Shown here in pieces: positions 41,743 to 51,996 of a DNA stretch of 64,000 nucleotides (positions within the stretch are counted from its first letter, which is position 1; each line of letters opens with the position of its first letter). The position numbers and the translations under genes are program-made. The stretch spans positions 551,953 to 615,952 of the forward strand of contig NC_011670.1 of assembly GCF_000150955.2 (NCBI RefSeq), in the 5' to 3' direction. Origin of the DNA: Phaeodactylum tricornutum CCAP 1055/1 (lineage: Eukaryota; Bacillariophyta; Bacillariophyceae; Surirellales; Neidiaceae). The notes under the pieces are model-generated. The model saw only the letters and a program-made list of their open reading frames with translations, was not told the DNA's origin and did not search any database.

Positions 41743-42825
41743 CTACAAGACCGTCACATCCCCGCCAAAAAAATTGATTTTGCTTTCGGGTTTGGAGAGG
41801 AGAATTGTTCGCAGAAGCTTGTCTTCTGTCTCAAGATTTTTCTGGCGCTGGAACTCTTTATCGGCTCGACTTTCGACAGAGGCAAAGGCTGGACTGAAGC
41901 CCTCCAGGTGACTTCGCCCAGCGCCACCCTTACTGGTTTTCTTCGACATCCATCTTGAGTTGTTCAGAATCCAGCCCTTGGCGCCGCTCCTTGTCTTTTT
42001 TGATTGACGTTCGTATCGCAAACTCGCAACATCCATCCGGCCCCAATCGCGACACGCTGCAGAGAGTGCTCCCGGTCTCTCGCACCATGGTGCTACATCT
42101 ACGAAACCTACCAGAACAGTGCGTTTGCCAGACGTGATGGCATTGGCGCCATGTAGGGCTTTTCCAGAGTGGAAGACGGCATCGCCTGCTCTAGTTGGTC
42201 GAACCACGCCACCGTTTTTCAATACTGATGATGTTGACACGACATCGCGCAAGCCATCAAAAAGAGTACCTCCACCTTCAAAATCATCAGGGTCGTTTAT
42301 GGTAATAGAAAACGACAAAATGGAACCATCTCGATGTGGTTCCAGGCGATCCATAGACCCTTGATTGCAGTCAGTTTTCGTTTGATAATGAGCGCAGAAT
42401 AAATCCAAGAATGACATGTCTTCCTGTTCGACGCCGTATACCTCGTTCAGCTCGTCAAATATCCTACCAGTAAAGCCAATTTTCTCTAAATAATCTTCTA
42501 GGATCGTGCAGTCTTCAACGGCGAAATCGCAAGTTGCGTACGAGGCGTGACGGTCAGAATCGGGTCGATCCCAACGGCCAGTGGCTTTTGCGAAGTCTGA
42601 AGATATTCTCAAGCATGCCTTGGCTTCGTCATCAGACAGTATAGTTCTAACGTGTATATTGTGAAGAGGTGATGGATAGATGGCATCATCCACCTTATCC
42701 TCGTAAAATCGTGGCAGAGTAAAGATTAATCGAGTCGATGCCGCGCTTCGAATTGTACTGAGGGCGTTGCTCCTGCAATCAGACAAAGCTAGAATATACA
42801 GAATACATGATTTAATTTCAATCAT
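41743..42825 (-). CDS. 2-oxoglutarate/Fe(II)-dependent oxygenase, prolyl 4-hydroxylase-like
   Basis: The protein has 360 residues. The double-stranded beta-helix core is at about residues 145-245. The iron ligands are His164 and Asp166 (PHRDGSILSF) and His225 (GKALHGANAI), and Arg235 in TSGKRTVLVGF should hold 2-oxoglutarate. FEGGGTLFDG and AGDAVFHSG are typical of the P4Hc family. Such enzymes hydroxylate proline or other residues. The N-terminal 25 residues are hydrophobic and could be a signal peptide; an upstream exon cannot be ruled out. The C-terminal 110 residues are basic and carry no known domain. The substrate is unknown. Confidence 0.8.
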   Translation of the reverse strand: MIEIKSCILYILALSDCRSNALSTIRSAASTRLIFTLPRFYEDKVDDAIYPSPLHNIHVRTILSDDEAKACLRISSDFAKATGRWDRPDSDRHASYATCDFAVEDCTILEDYLEKIGFTGRIFDELNEVYGVEQEDMSFLDLFCAHYQTKTDCNQGSMDRLEPHRDGSILSFSITINDPDDFEGGGTLFDGLRDVVSTSSVLKNGGVVRPTRAGDAVFHSGKALHGANAITSGKRTVLVGFVDVAPWCERPGALSAACRDWGRMDVASLRYERQSKKTRSGAKGWILNNSRWMSKKTSKGGAGRSHLEGFSPAFASVESRADKEFQRQKNLETEDKLLRTILLSKPESKINFFGGDVTVL

Positions 42826-43462
42826 CTTCTCCGCAGGAAGAAAAATGGGGAGTCTTCAGTGAAGCTGTACAATTATGAAGCTGATCAGGAAGTGTTTGAT
42901 CACCATGTGTGTCGATAGTGAATGAGCCAAGCTAGCAAAAGAAACAAATCCCCACCAGAATCCGCTTGTTGGTTAAAAAGCAAAAATTTCCAGGTGCCCG
43001 GCACCCAATATCGCATATTAGAGAGTATGAAGAGGGGAGCGGGTGACTGGCAGATCATTAGCAAACTGTCGCATGTGCCGCCACGAATTTGGCAAAGCTA
43101 CGTAACCTGGGAGTGACAGTTCGTGTATGAAATAGTCTCCTCTTACACCGCAGCGAATATAATGCAATGAAAGAGGGTGACATGTGCAAATTTTCGCTGG
43201 CCGCGTAGGGACTATGAAGCGAAACCAGCTAGACAGCAAGGCTACAAAGCATTGTTCCTTTGCAGTGGTAGAGAAGAACAATTTAGCCGTGATGGATGCT
43301 TCTTTGTACCGCAAGTTGCTCTACTCTACAGCAGGGAACCACGTAAATTAAGTATTCAACACATACTCTCAAAAAAGTTCTCTATCAAGGAGAAAATTGG
43401 GGTAATGAGTTCTGGGCACGCAGTGTGACTCTTCTCTATCACACACGCATCGCCTTTTATAG
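42826..43462. other. Intergenic
   Basis: About 640 bp between two minus-strand genes. Small ORFs here show no homology I can recognise. Nothing distinctive was seen. Confidence 0.3.
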
Positions 43463-45072
43463 TCAAGCCGAGATTTCTTCTCTTCCCAGCCAGCGCTCCT
43501 GGCAATGTTGCTCCGTCGAAAGCAACCATGTTGGGTCCGGTCTCAGATCTTTGTATAGTAGAAAATGATCCCTACCCTTGGTAGCTCCCGGATGTAGATT
43601 CAATGAGGAGGTAAAGTCCAAAAAGACATCCCGATCGGGTGCAATTTGGTAGCCCGCTTTGTGGTATAATTGCAAGGCACTGTGATTCATCGTGTCCACG
43701 TGCAGATAGAGCGTTTCGACGTGACGATCCCTCGCCAAACGGTCCATGGCGTCCAATAAACGCAATCCAATGCCTTGCCGTCGCGCGGACGGGTGGACCG
43801 CCACTTCCGTCAAGTACAGTAGTCCGTACCGTGGCCGGCGGGAGCCTAACTGTGTATTGTAGAATTCGTGAAAGCTACATTCGGCACTACCCAGAATAAC
43901 GCGCGACGTGGTGCTTGGTTCGGTATGCGCGGTCGCTTTGGTCGCAACGATGCAGGTGGCGCCCCGCATCCGCCGTCGGACCATGGCTTGACAGGACCGG
44001 GAGCAGAACTGGGCCTGTAAGTCGGCCGAAAAGTCGGAAAAGACGGATAGACGCAAGTTGGCAATATCCACGTCGTCCAACGGAGTAGCCAACTGCACCG
44101 AGACGGCTCCATCCTGCGCAAGGATGATGGTGCGGGGAGATTCGATTGGTTCGCCTAAAAGTCCCATCTCGGAGTGAGTGAGCGAAGAGAACGCGGTAGC
44201 GAGTCGATCGTGCTGCGTACTGAATGAGGTGGTATCCAATTTCCTGTGCGGGGATCACTGTTTCTACGACTTCCCAATAAGTCATCAATAACAGAGTGAA
44301 TAATAGATTTTGTGGTGGAGGCTGCCGTGTTGGCTAACGCTGATGACCGGAGCGATGCTTTGGTGGGCGGGTCCGTATGATCCTTTCGGGGAGCAGCTTT
44401 GCGCAAAATGTCCAAAACCTTGTGGGTGGCTCGTTCTGCTTGCCGGGCATGGGTGGCACTGCCAATCCGACGAACTCCCACACTGGTGGGTTTTCCTGTC
44501 GCATTAGCGTTCCTTCGTTGTGGCCTCGTACCAGCGGCACGGTTGGCCAACAGTGCGGCTCGTATCCTGGCAGCCTTGCGTTGATCGTCGGGAGCCGCTT
44601 CGGTCCGTGTGAGCGAGTCGTCGCCGCGTCCCGCGGGTTGGGCGGATCCGGATTCTGGTGGTCGGTCCTCCTCCTCCTCGCGAGACGCAGAATTCTTGGG
44701 AACGTCGTCGACATCACTTTTCGAGGCGGACGGGGTGCATGATCGTGCGTCGTCTGGTCGTATCGGATGATCTCGTGATTCCGACCAAGATCGTTTGGTG
44801 GTGACGGTGGGTACTGGTGTACCAGTGGAGACGCAAGACGGTGTGGCAGGTACCATGGTAAGGCGCGCAAAGGGAGAAGAGAACGCCCGGTCCCGAGATG
44901 GACCATCAACGAAAACAGACGATTGGTCAGCGCCGGAGACGGGTTGGGTAGAGGGATTGGTTCGAAAGGGCATTCCTGGAGAGGAATGGAACGCCCCACA
45001 GACCTTCCCGGAATGTATCGACACGAGACAGCAGAGTAGAAGAACAGCAATGACGTGCCATCGGCGCACCAT
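43463..45072 (-). CDS. Plastid-type GNAT N-acetyltransferase with long linker
   Basis: Two exons are inferred: 45072-44339 and 44243-43463, with a 95-nt phase-2 intron (GTTAGC...CACAG). They give 504 residues. The first ATG at 45072 starts a signal peptide (VIAVLLLCCLVSIHSG) followed by CGAFHSSPG, an ASAFAP-like plastid motif. A linker of about 200 residues is low complexity. The GNAT domain follows: YLTEVAVHPSARRQGIGLRL contains the acetyl-CoA pyrophosphate site (RRQGIG), and HVDTMNHSALQLYHKAGY is the end of the fold. Without splicing, the upstream frame would stop inside the GNAT gene. A separate GNAT gene starting at ATG 44167 is the alternative. The acceptor substrate is unknown. Confidence 0.65.
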
Positions 45073-45837
45073 TGCGGACGGCAGACCGTACCGAGAGTTT
45101 GTCCGGCTAAGGGCGTTGGTAATGCTCGTTGCGGTACACACCCGTGAACTCGCAAAGTTCGGAAGCGCAGCGCTCGACGGAATTCGGCTGAGAATGAGCG
45201 GCGGTAGGAGACGATTCTTGGACTGCGATCTTCAACTGCCTAGCTAATGTAGTAATGAGCAGGAGTCGTCGGGATGGCAAAGAACAGGAACGGAATTGTG
45301 GAAACTTCCTGCAACTGTAAGCAATCTCTTTTTCGATACTCCTGTCGCAGCACCGGGTCGACCCAGACGACCCTGACGACCCCTGTAGTTTCCAGGTAGG
45401 GCACCAGCCAGCTCACACTCACAGTCAACGGAATATCGGTACCCTCCTATTGTCTGTTTGTCTGTTTGTCTGTCTGTACGTCTGACCAGCAGTACCGAAC
45501 GGGACTTTTTCCAACTGGCTCTTCACCAACGTTGCAATCACCAACCACAAAAGGTGTTCCAGGTGCCAGTATCTTTTGGAACGGCCAGTACGACGTACAA
45601 ACACAGGGAGCAGACGTCGGCAGCGCTGGATTCGAATTTGGTTCCTCACGCTCCCCTTTCAAGTGCTCTTTCATCGGACACTAACACTAACAAATTCTCT
45701 ACCCTCGGCAACTACCTACCTCCTTTCCTAAGTTTGTTATTGGTGTGTGGTACTATTGTTGCTCTTGCTGTCATTACCATTTGTTGTGGATGCCCATTGT
45801 GGAAGCTGCGAGTCACTTTTTAGAAAATTGATTCCCC
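45073..45837. other. Intergenic, divergent promoter region
   Basis: About 760 bp between the divergent GNAT and helicase-associated-domain genes. A (TGTC)n-like microsatellite, TGTCTGTTTGTCTGTTTGTC, lies near 45450-45475. CTCACAGTCAAC lies near 45418. No gene was recognised. Confidence 0.4.
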
Positions 45838-47115
45838 ATGACCAGCCCTTCCGTTGCGATCACCCGAGCCGCTACATCGACCCCTTTGGTGTCCCGAGCC
45901 TTGGTCGTTCTGCCGTGTTGGTTGTCCCTATCCGTTCCTTTTCAAAGGCGGCCACAAGCGGGACTTACCCAAAGGGTCGGTCGAACCATTTCCACAACGA
46001 CTCGTTACACGGTAAAAACGCGGCAACATCACCCATCGAGTCTCCCTTGGTACTACCATTCCACCCGATTCTTCTCGGCCAATCTTTCTTCCTCCCACGA
46101 AACCCACAGTGATGACGTTCGGAATGGATCGAATGAAGACAACCAAGATGACGAAGAAGAAGAAGAAGAAGAAGAAATGGAAGACAACGCCGATGAGCAA
46201 ACAAAGGCAGCCCTGCAAATCCGCAACGAGATTATTTGGCAGAAAAGATTCATGGCCCTGGAAGCGTTCGTGGCGACCCAGACCCGCGACGAACAAGGGA
46301 CTCTACCCTACCCAGAGGACCGCTCCATGCGTACCTGGTTAGACAAGCAGCGGCATTTGTTTCACCTCAAGATGCAGGGCGAAAGCTCGTCGCTCACGGA
46401 TGCTCGTTCAGCCCAACTCGAGTCACTGGGCTATCCACTCAGTCCCCGGGACGATTGGTGGGAAAAACGTTACGAAGATGTACGAGCGTTTGTCCAAAAA
46501 CACAATCGCTTTCCTTACGATATGGATGACAGTTACATGACTGAAGAAGAAAAACGATTGCTTTGGTGGTGTCGTCTGCAAAAGAAGCAGTACAAGGCAT
46601 GGAAAGAGCAAGACGACGATTCGTTGACTGGAATGAACGAAGCACGAGAAGCCAAACTGAACGAGATTGGCTTTTGTTGGGATGCTCATCAAGCGTCCTG
46701 GTTGGCTCGATACGAAGAACTAAAAGCTTATCACGCCCATCACGGAGATTGTCTCGTGCCGAAGGACTATCCGACGAATCCCCCTCTGAGCAAATGGGTG
46801 AGCGATCAAAGGAACAACATGGCTCGTTCCCGCAAAGGAATAATAAAAGTTAATCCGGAGCGACTTCAACTCCTAAAAGAATTGGATTTCGAATGGAATG
46901 CACTAGAAGAATTTTGGAATCGGAAGTACAAAGAGTATGCTGAGTACGTGCGATTACATGGGCCAGGTAGCATGCCTCGCCAAAAACACAATCCTCATTT
47001 ACGGAACTGGCTTACTTATCAACGAAGGCAGTATCAGTTGTTGTTGAATGGGCAGAAGAGCTGCATGACACAGAAACGCAAGGATCTTTTGGACGCATTG
47101 GGTTTTATCGTTTGA
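45838..47115 (+). CDS. Helicase-associated (HA) domain repeat protein
   Basis: The protein has 425 residues. The C-terminal 290 residues contain four helicase-associated (PF03457-type) repeats of about 65-70 residues. Each has the pattern 'W...Y..L..(F/Y)...HG....P......L..W...QR......G....(L/M)......L...GF.W'. Clear examples are near residues 280-350 (SWLARYEELKAYHAHHGDCL, then WVSDQRNNMARSRKG) and 355-425. These domains occur as arrays in diatoms without any helicase core, and their role is unknown; nucleic-acid binding is a guess. The N terminus is basic and Ser/Thr-rich, which suggests mitochondrial import. A Glu run (about 104-112) is coded by a GAAGAA microsatellite. Confidence 0.78.
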   Translation: MTSPSVAITRAATSTPLVSRALVVLPCWLSLSVPFQRRPQAGLTQRVGRTISTTTRYTVKTRQHHPSSLPWYYHSTRFFSANLSSSHETHSDDVRNGSNEDNQDDEEEEEEEEMEDNADEQTKAALQIRNEIIWQKRFMALEAFVATQTRDEQGTLPYPEDRSMRTWLDKQRHLFHLKMQGESSSLTDARSAQLESLGYPLSPRDDWWEKRYEDVRAFVQKHNRFPYDMDDSYMTEEEKRLLWWCRLQKKQYKAWKEQDDDSLTGMNEAREAKLNEIGFCWDAHQASWLARYEELKAYHAHHGDCLVPKDYPTNPPLSKWVSDQRNNMARSRKGIIKVNPERLQLLKELDFEWNALEEFWNRKYKEYAEYVRLHGPGSMPRQKHNPHLRNWLTYQRRQYQLLLNGQKSCMTQKRKDLLDALGFIV

Positions 47116-47237
47116 ATCTATAAATATCGACGACGATGGTCCAAGTAACCGCCCACACCGAATTATCGCTAGTAGAACAGTAAAGTAGTTCCAGTTATGA
47201 TTCCAATACAGTTCATACATTCTATCATGAGCAGCCA

Positions 47238-49177
47238 CTAAAACAAAAAATCAAACCCATACTCGTCCATGTCCGAAAACCGCAAACCTAGACCTGAAAA
47301 TTCGCTGCGGACCTCGTTCCACATGTTTCCCTTGGATTCCATCTTGTCAGCAAGTTTGGCCCGCCTTTCGATTTCTTCCGTCGACCAGGACGTAGCTTCC
47401 TCAGCTGTACTGAAGCATCCGAAAAGTCCGTGTGGAATGGCAATATCTAAGGGAAGGCGAGCAATTGGCCCCGACGGAATCTTATTGGCTTGCAAGATTA
47501 GCAATTCACTCTCGTTTTTCTTTCCATTGTAGAGAACCGACAAAATGTACCCAGGGTCGTTTGATCCATCCTCTGTCGCTCGTCTAGCATACATTGGTTC
47601 TCCGCAGAACTCAAAATTTTCGGGCATCCAGACTTGACTTTCCGCTGTTTCACAGTCAAATCGTGCAATCCCTTGAGGTGGAGCCACATCCGCTCCCAAA
47701 GCCCCGACATTCATGTAGATATACCGGTGCTCTTTCATACTAACAGCAGGGTTAATCCCACCAAAAAAGCAGTGGTCGTTGAACATGAGCTTTTTAGAAA
47801 CGGATCCCCTCTGCGTGTCTATCGTGTACCGCCAAAGGGATTTTTTGGAGGCGCACGCCTGGTATTCTTCCAAGGACGATCCCCAAGGCCAAGATAGCAC
47901 TTTGTCGCCTATTTTGGATCCGTCCGAGCGAATGCATCAAAAATGATCAAACCACCGTCCTCATATGCGTTTATAAAGTGTAAGTTTGAATCCGAAAGAG
48001 AATCGATCGGGAGAGGTAAAGACATCTGTTGCTTTGAAGACTCGGGACGTGGAATGAGGTGAACGATAGACGGTCGGTCTTCCACTTTCAACGCTCTACC
48101 GGGACCTTTGTCCATAAGGAACTTCATCCCATTCGTAGCGATGGGAGGCTGTACAAACACGGCGTAGTTTTCGGTCGCGGCGAAGTCTGTTATCAAAGCA
48201 AACCCTGGTACTGTCGTTTCGATCCGTCCGTTTTCTATCAGGCGGAACTTGTCGTCGAATTCGTAACAAACAATGCTGGAGTCCTTTGATTCGTGAGATA
48301 CCGCATAAAACAAAGCGCGGTTTTTGGATGGATCGTAAATCATCTTTCCTCCGAACGGATCTGCTTCCTTCTTTATAGCACCTCCCAACATCGATCTCCC
48401 ATCTGTTGACAGTGCAAGCGCATCCAGTTTGTGCGGTTGTCCTCCTTCCCATAGCGAAAAGAGACGCTTCCCCCAATAGATTGCGCGAGAATTTGCGGTA
48501 TTTTTCCGAAGTTTGTTCAGCCCTGGCATCAAGTTGTGACGATAAAGTGGAAGAGGGAGGTCATTGGCTAAGCCGCCACCGGCTGACGGGCCCTCCATCC
48601 GAGTAGAATCCATACCAGTATAAACACGTTTGCCTTTCTTGCGTTCGTACGTAAAAGGAGTGCCTCGAATGAATCGGAAACGGGCGGTGACATCTCCTTC
48701 TCTAGAGAATGTTACTCCCAGAACAGCGCCGTCGCCTTCGAAGGGGTGTGGTACCATCCGCGTCTTGTCTTCCCCGTCTAAAACTGGCGGTTGCTTTGGT
48801 TGGATCAATGACTTTTTGGGTGGTAAAATTGAGCCAGCACTGAACATGGCGGGTCCAGAACGGAAATAGGTTCCGAATAGATCGTCTGGTACCTCTCCCT
48901 GCGATGCTTGGCAGGATTTACATACTAGCTCCTCAAATACGGTTGTGTATCCGGAAGCAAAGGCAACCATATCCGGGGGTGTCGCACCTAGATGAGAGCT
49001 CTCCGGTGCCTCATTCTCGGCGATAGTAGCGTGTCGCACGAAGAAACGTCGGGGCGTCTTCAATTTCCCATTCCGTAGTCGAGGACGGCCGGATGCTTCG
49101 AACCCTTCCGAGCCAATTCCAGCGCTCACTAGTAGAACAGTGAGGAACCTCGTCCTGCCCGTACGAGATTCGAACAT
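47238..49177 (-). CDS. Carotenoid cleavage oxygenase-like protein with a -1 frame change
   Basis: The first frame (49177-47909) gives 422 residues and stops at TAG; the same protein continues in the -1 frame to 47238. The junction is in an A-run (GATCCAAAATAGG), where FDAFARTDPK should run into IGDKVLSWPWGSSLEEY. Family blocks are in order: GTYFRSGPAMF, FEGDGAV, DFAATENYAVF, HFINAYEDG, SLWRYTIDTQ, GEPMYARR and IPHGLFG. These enzymes cleave carotenoids with an iron held by four histidines. Here only the His of HFINAYE remains; the sites aligned with TAHPKxDP, HDFA and GFHG have Lys, Thr and Phe. A possible signal peptide suggests plastid import. It may be a pseudogene, an indel error or a pseudoenzyme. 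Confidence 0.72.
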
Positions 49178-50029
49178 CCCGGGGCGCTCTGTTCCTATCT
49201 AGAGCGACTGTAATGAAAACCGATTGGTGGAAGGAATAGCAGATGAGCTACGACAAGCTTAGAAGGCAAGTCACGCTAATAAAAAAGTAAACCAAATATC
49301 GCCGGAAGCAAGTGTGCGTTGTGTATCGCAGGTTTGCGTCATCGTTTCATGGACCAGATCATCGTTCGCTTATTCCCAGTCACAGTCAATTTTCCCAATC
49401 TGACGTTTGCACTCTAGCTCATTTTTTTCTCTAACTGTAAATGACGTCTGTGCTCTGGACAAACAGTTACAAAGTGGCGCCTTTCCCGGAAATGCAGACT
49501 TCGCGGTTAAATGCATACTGTTACTTCTAATTTGAAGTGGATCTGCAATTTGTAATTTCAATGAGGACGGTTGCAAACAATTGAGATTGCTGAAAGTGAA
49601 TACTACAGTCAGCAACATCAACTACCTCTCACAAGTTGCAATATCTAGCCTCTAGTTGTAATTTACAGCCAAACAATTTGGCATACTGAAAAGCCAAGCT
49701 GCTTCCCATGGATTCGCGACTTGAAAAACAGACGGGTAGAGGCACGTTTCTGACTGTGAAAATAGTAAATGCAGTCCCATCAAATGATTTGGTTCGTAGA
49801 ACTTCGGGAAGGGATAAGCATTCCAACTGTAAGTACACTGAGACCCGAATGTACGGGGGTCCACACCAGATTGACGGTTGGCATAAAAACTCGCCCACGC
49901 TCATCACATCGTGAGAAATTCATTTTGCAAAGCAAGAGTTACTGCCTAATCTCTTACGTCAATATCTCTAGCGAACTGCTTTAATATAAAGCTTACAAAA
50001 TCTGGATCAATTTTTGTGTTGTGCGGAAG
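49178..50029. other. Intergenic, divergent promoter region
   Basis: About 850 bp between the CCD-like gene and YOS1. GTCACAGTCAATT lies near 49379 and CTGACTGTGAAAA near 49754. Small ORFs are not convincing. Confidence 0.35.
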
Positions 50030-50389
50030 ATGGGATTGTCTCTTTGGAACATTTTTAAGGTGAGAATTCCCGATGAAATGACTTCAGTTTCCTTCCGCCG
50101 TATCAAAAGTCGTTGCAAGTATGATTTCGGTGGGCTAGCACATCCTGAATGTCTGTCTCGTTTCTCGCTGCAGGCGGGACTTCTGCTACTCAACGCAGTG
50201 ATGGTTCTGAATCGGAAACGTTTCCTTGCCAAGTACGGTCTAGACGATCTGAACCACATACAGGAAGAACGGAACCCACTAAGATCACAGGCCGTGGGAT
50301 TGTTGCACGCTGTTGGCTATTTAAAAGTCCCAGTCATTGTTGCCAATCTCATTACGGCTCTGTTCGAAATCCTTTTAGGAGGAGCATAG
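50030..50389 (+). CDS. YOS1/IER3IP1-like ER-Golgi transport protein
   Basis: Two exons are inferred: 50030-50059 and 50174-50389, with a 114-nt phase-0 intron (GTGAGA...GCAG). They give 81 residues, the usual size of the family (about 82). The spliced N terminus MGLSLWNIFK-AGLLLLNAVM, then VLNRKRFLAKYG, matches the family pattern 'LxxLxxAxLLxxNAxAVLxExRFLxxxGW'. The end (LKVPVIVANLITALFEILLG) is the second transmembrane helix. Yos1 acts with Yip1 and Yif1 in COPII vesicle budding at the ER. The intron is a multiple of three without stops, so an unspliced form would still read through and add 38 residues between the exons. Confidence 0.8.
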   Translation: MGLSLWNIFKVRIPDEMTSVSFRRIKSRCKYDFGGLAHPECLSRFSLQAGLLLLNAVMVLNRKRFLAKYGLDDLNHIQEERNPLRSQAVGLLHAVGYLKVPVIVANLITALFEILLGGA

Positions 50390-50590
50390 TCGTGGAGTTG
50401 TCCTTTCTTAAGGATATGGGACGCTGCATTCTCAGATATCTTGACTTTTCTGGCTGGCGTTAACCATTGCGAGCGAGCCCCCAAATCGGATGGCTTTGTT
50501 CAAAATTCTATTCAACGGAGCATAGTTATGGAGTCGTCTTTCAAGGATGTAGGGCGCTGCATTCTCAGAGATCTTGCCTTTTTTGGCTCT
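50356..50590 (+). repeat. 136-bp tandem doublet covering the end of YOS1
   Basis: From GGCTCTGTTCGAAATCC at 50356 to about 50455, the end of the YOS1 coding exon and its 3' flank recur from 50492 with about 80% identity by eye. GGAGCATAG, including the stop codon of YOS1, is present in both. Confidence 0.75.
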
Positions 50591-51996
50591 TTTAACAGTT
50601 CAGCGACCATATGGAAGCAGTTACGAGTGAGCCGCCAATATGCGGCAAATGATAGAAAGTTTCAAGCGACAATATGTAGCTAGATTGGCATTCATGATGG
50701 ATATTTTATTAGTCGATGTATCATACATGGAGAGGGACTTTGTAGTTGGTGTTCAATCAGAACCGGGTAGTTCATACAGGTTCATCGTTTGATGCAAAAA
50801 ATAATTGTCAATTTGAAAAACGGTAGCATCATTTCTGCAACACAGTCTCGCTGTCCTTTTTCCAAGAGGTTAAATGTACCATCACGGATGTCAAGTAGAT
50901 CTATCTGGTCGTCCGATCAGGCATGGATAGTCAGCACGTCTCATCGAAAAAATTGACTCACTTTTAGTGAATTCAATTATACACCGAATACAGACCAAAT
51001 TTACAATTTGAGGTATGGTACAATGAGCAATCAGAGACGACCTCCCGGCGTTCTTATTTTTAATTTTTGTTTTCAAAAATATAAATCTGAGGGGCACCTC
51101 ATATTGTTATTTTATGTTGGTCTCCGCGCTTGACTCATGAAAGTAACCTGTATTTTTGTCACAGTTAGTTGATTCATTGCCACATAGGGCTTTTTTGCGA
51201 TAAGAAAATCTCTCTATGTTAATTGTAAGTTCCAGGCATTTCCTTATAATATTTTTTCGAAGCCACACGTCTTGAAAGGTGGTTTATTTTTATAAATAGG
51301 AATTTGATTTCGGAGAAGTCGGAAAGGCCGTTTCCAGAGCTTTTATACGTGCAAAATTCTAGTAAGTCGCTGGTTCTCAAATAGGATCGGGACTCTACCC
51401 GATTCTATTCTATATCCCTCCCACCTATGGATGATCCTTGTCTCTTTTCCCGATAGTGTGGCATATCTGCTGTCAAATAGCCACCCTAGCTCTTCGTTGG
51501 AGTTTACCGTTATGTTTACAGTTATTAGCTTTACATAGTGTAGAACATAACAAAAGTATCGATTTATCGTGTGTATCGTGTGTGCTGACGACCGAAAAAT
51601 TGAACAAACGACAAGTTCTGACGGAGCTAAAAGCGCATTTCGGAACACGCTGTAGAATTAACTGTAACATAGACTTCGCGTGGTTTTAGACCGCTCACGT
51701 TCACACACATACCCCGCAGGTGATAGATAGGCTTGGAGCCACTGGCCCAGCTTAGCTTTACATTAACTATCTCGCAATCACCGTCCAAAATAGTTCCGAA
51801 CTTTGAGTAATTTGACGACTCTCACCATCGATTCTTTCATCCCGGGGCTCTCGGACTTTACGTTCGTAAAATACATCTCCTATCAGGAGGCTACTGCTTC
51901 AACACCTCCGTTCTACTCAAATTTACAGTTAATCGCAAATCTCTCCTTGGAAGTACTTCCTTCAATTTTTCTGAAGTGAAGCTTGCGACCTCAGCC
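50390..51996. other. Intergenic upstream of the Atg22-like gene
   Basis: About 1.6 kb. The first 200 bp hold the second copy of the YOS1 tail. The rest is AT-rich with small ORFs that have no recognisable content. TTTACAGTTAATC lies near 51923, close to the next start. Confidence 0.35.

Noticed and set aside
44334-45155. 273-aa minus-strand ORF overlapping the GNAT first exon
   Set aside because: Low complexity and out of frame with the plastid presequence, which supports the other frame.
47895-47930. Programmed -1 ribosomal frameshift in the CCD-like gene
   Set aside because: The P-site codon would re-pair badly (CCA to TCC) and no downstream hairpin stands out; an indel or error is more likely.
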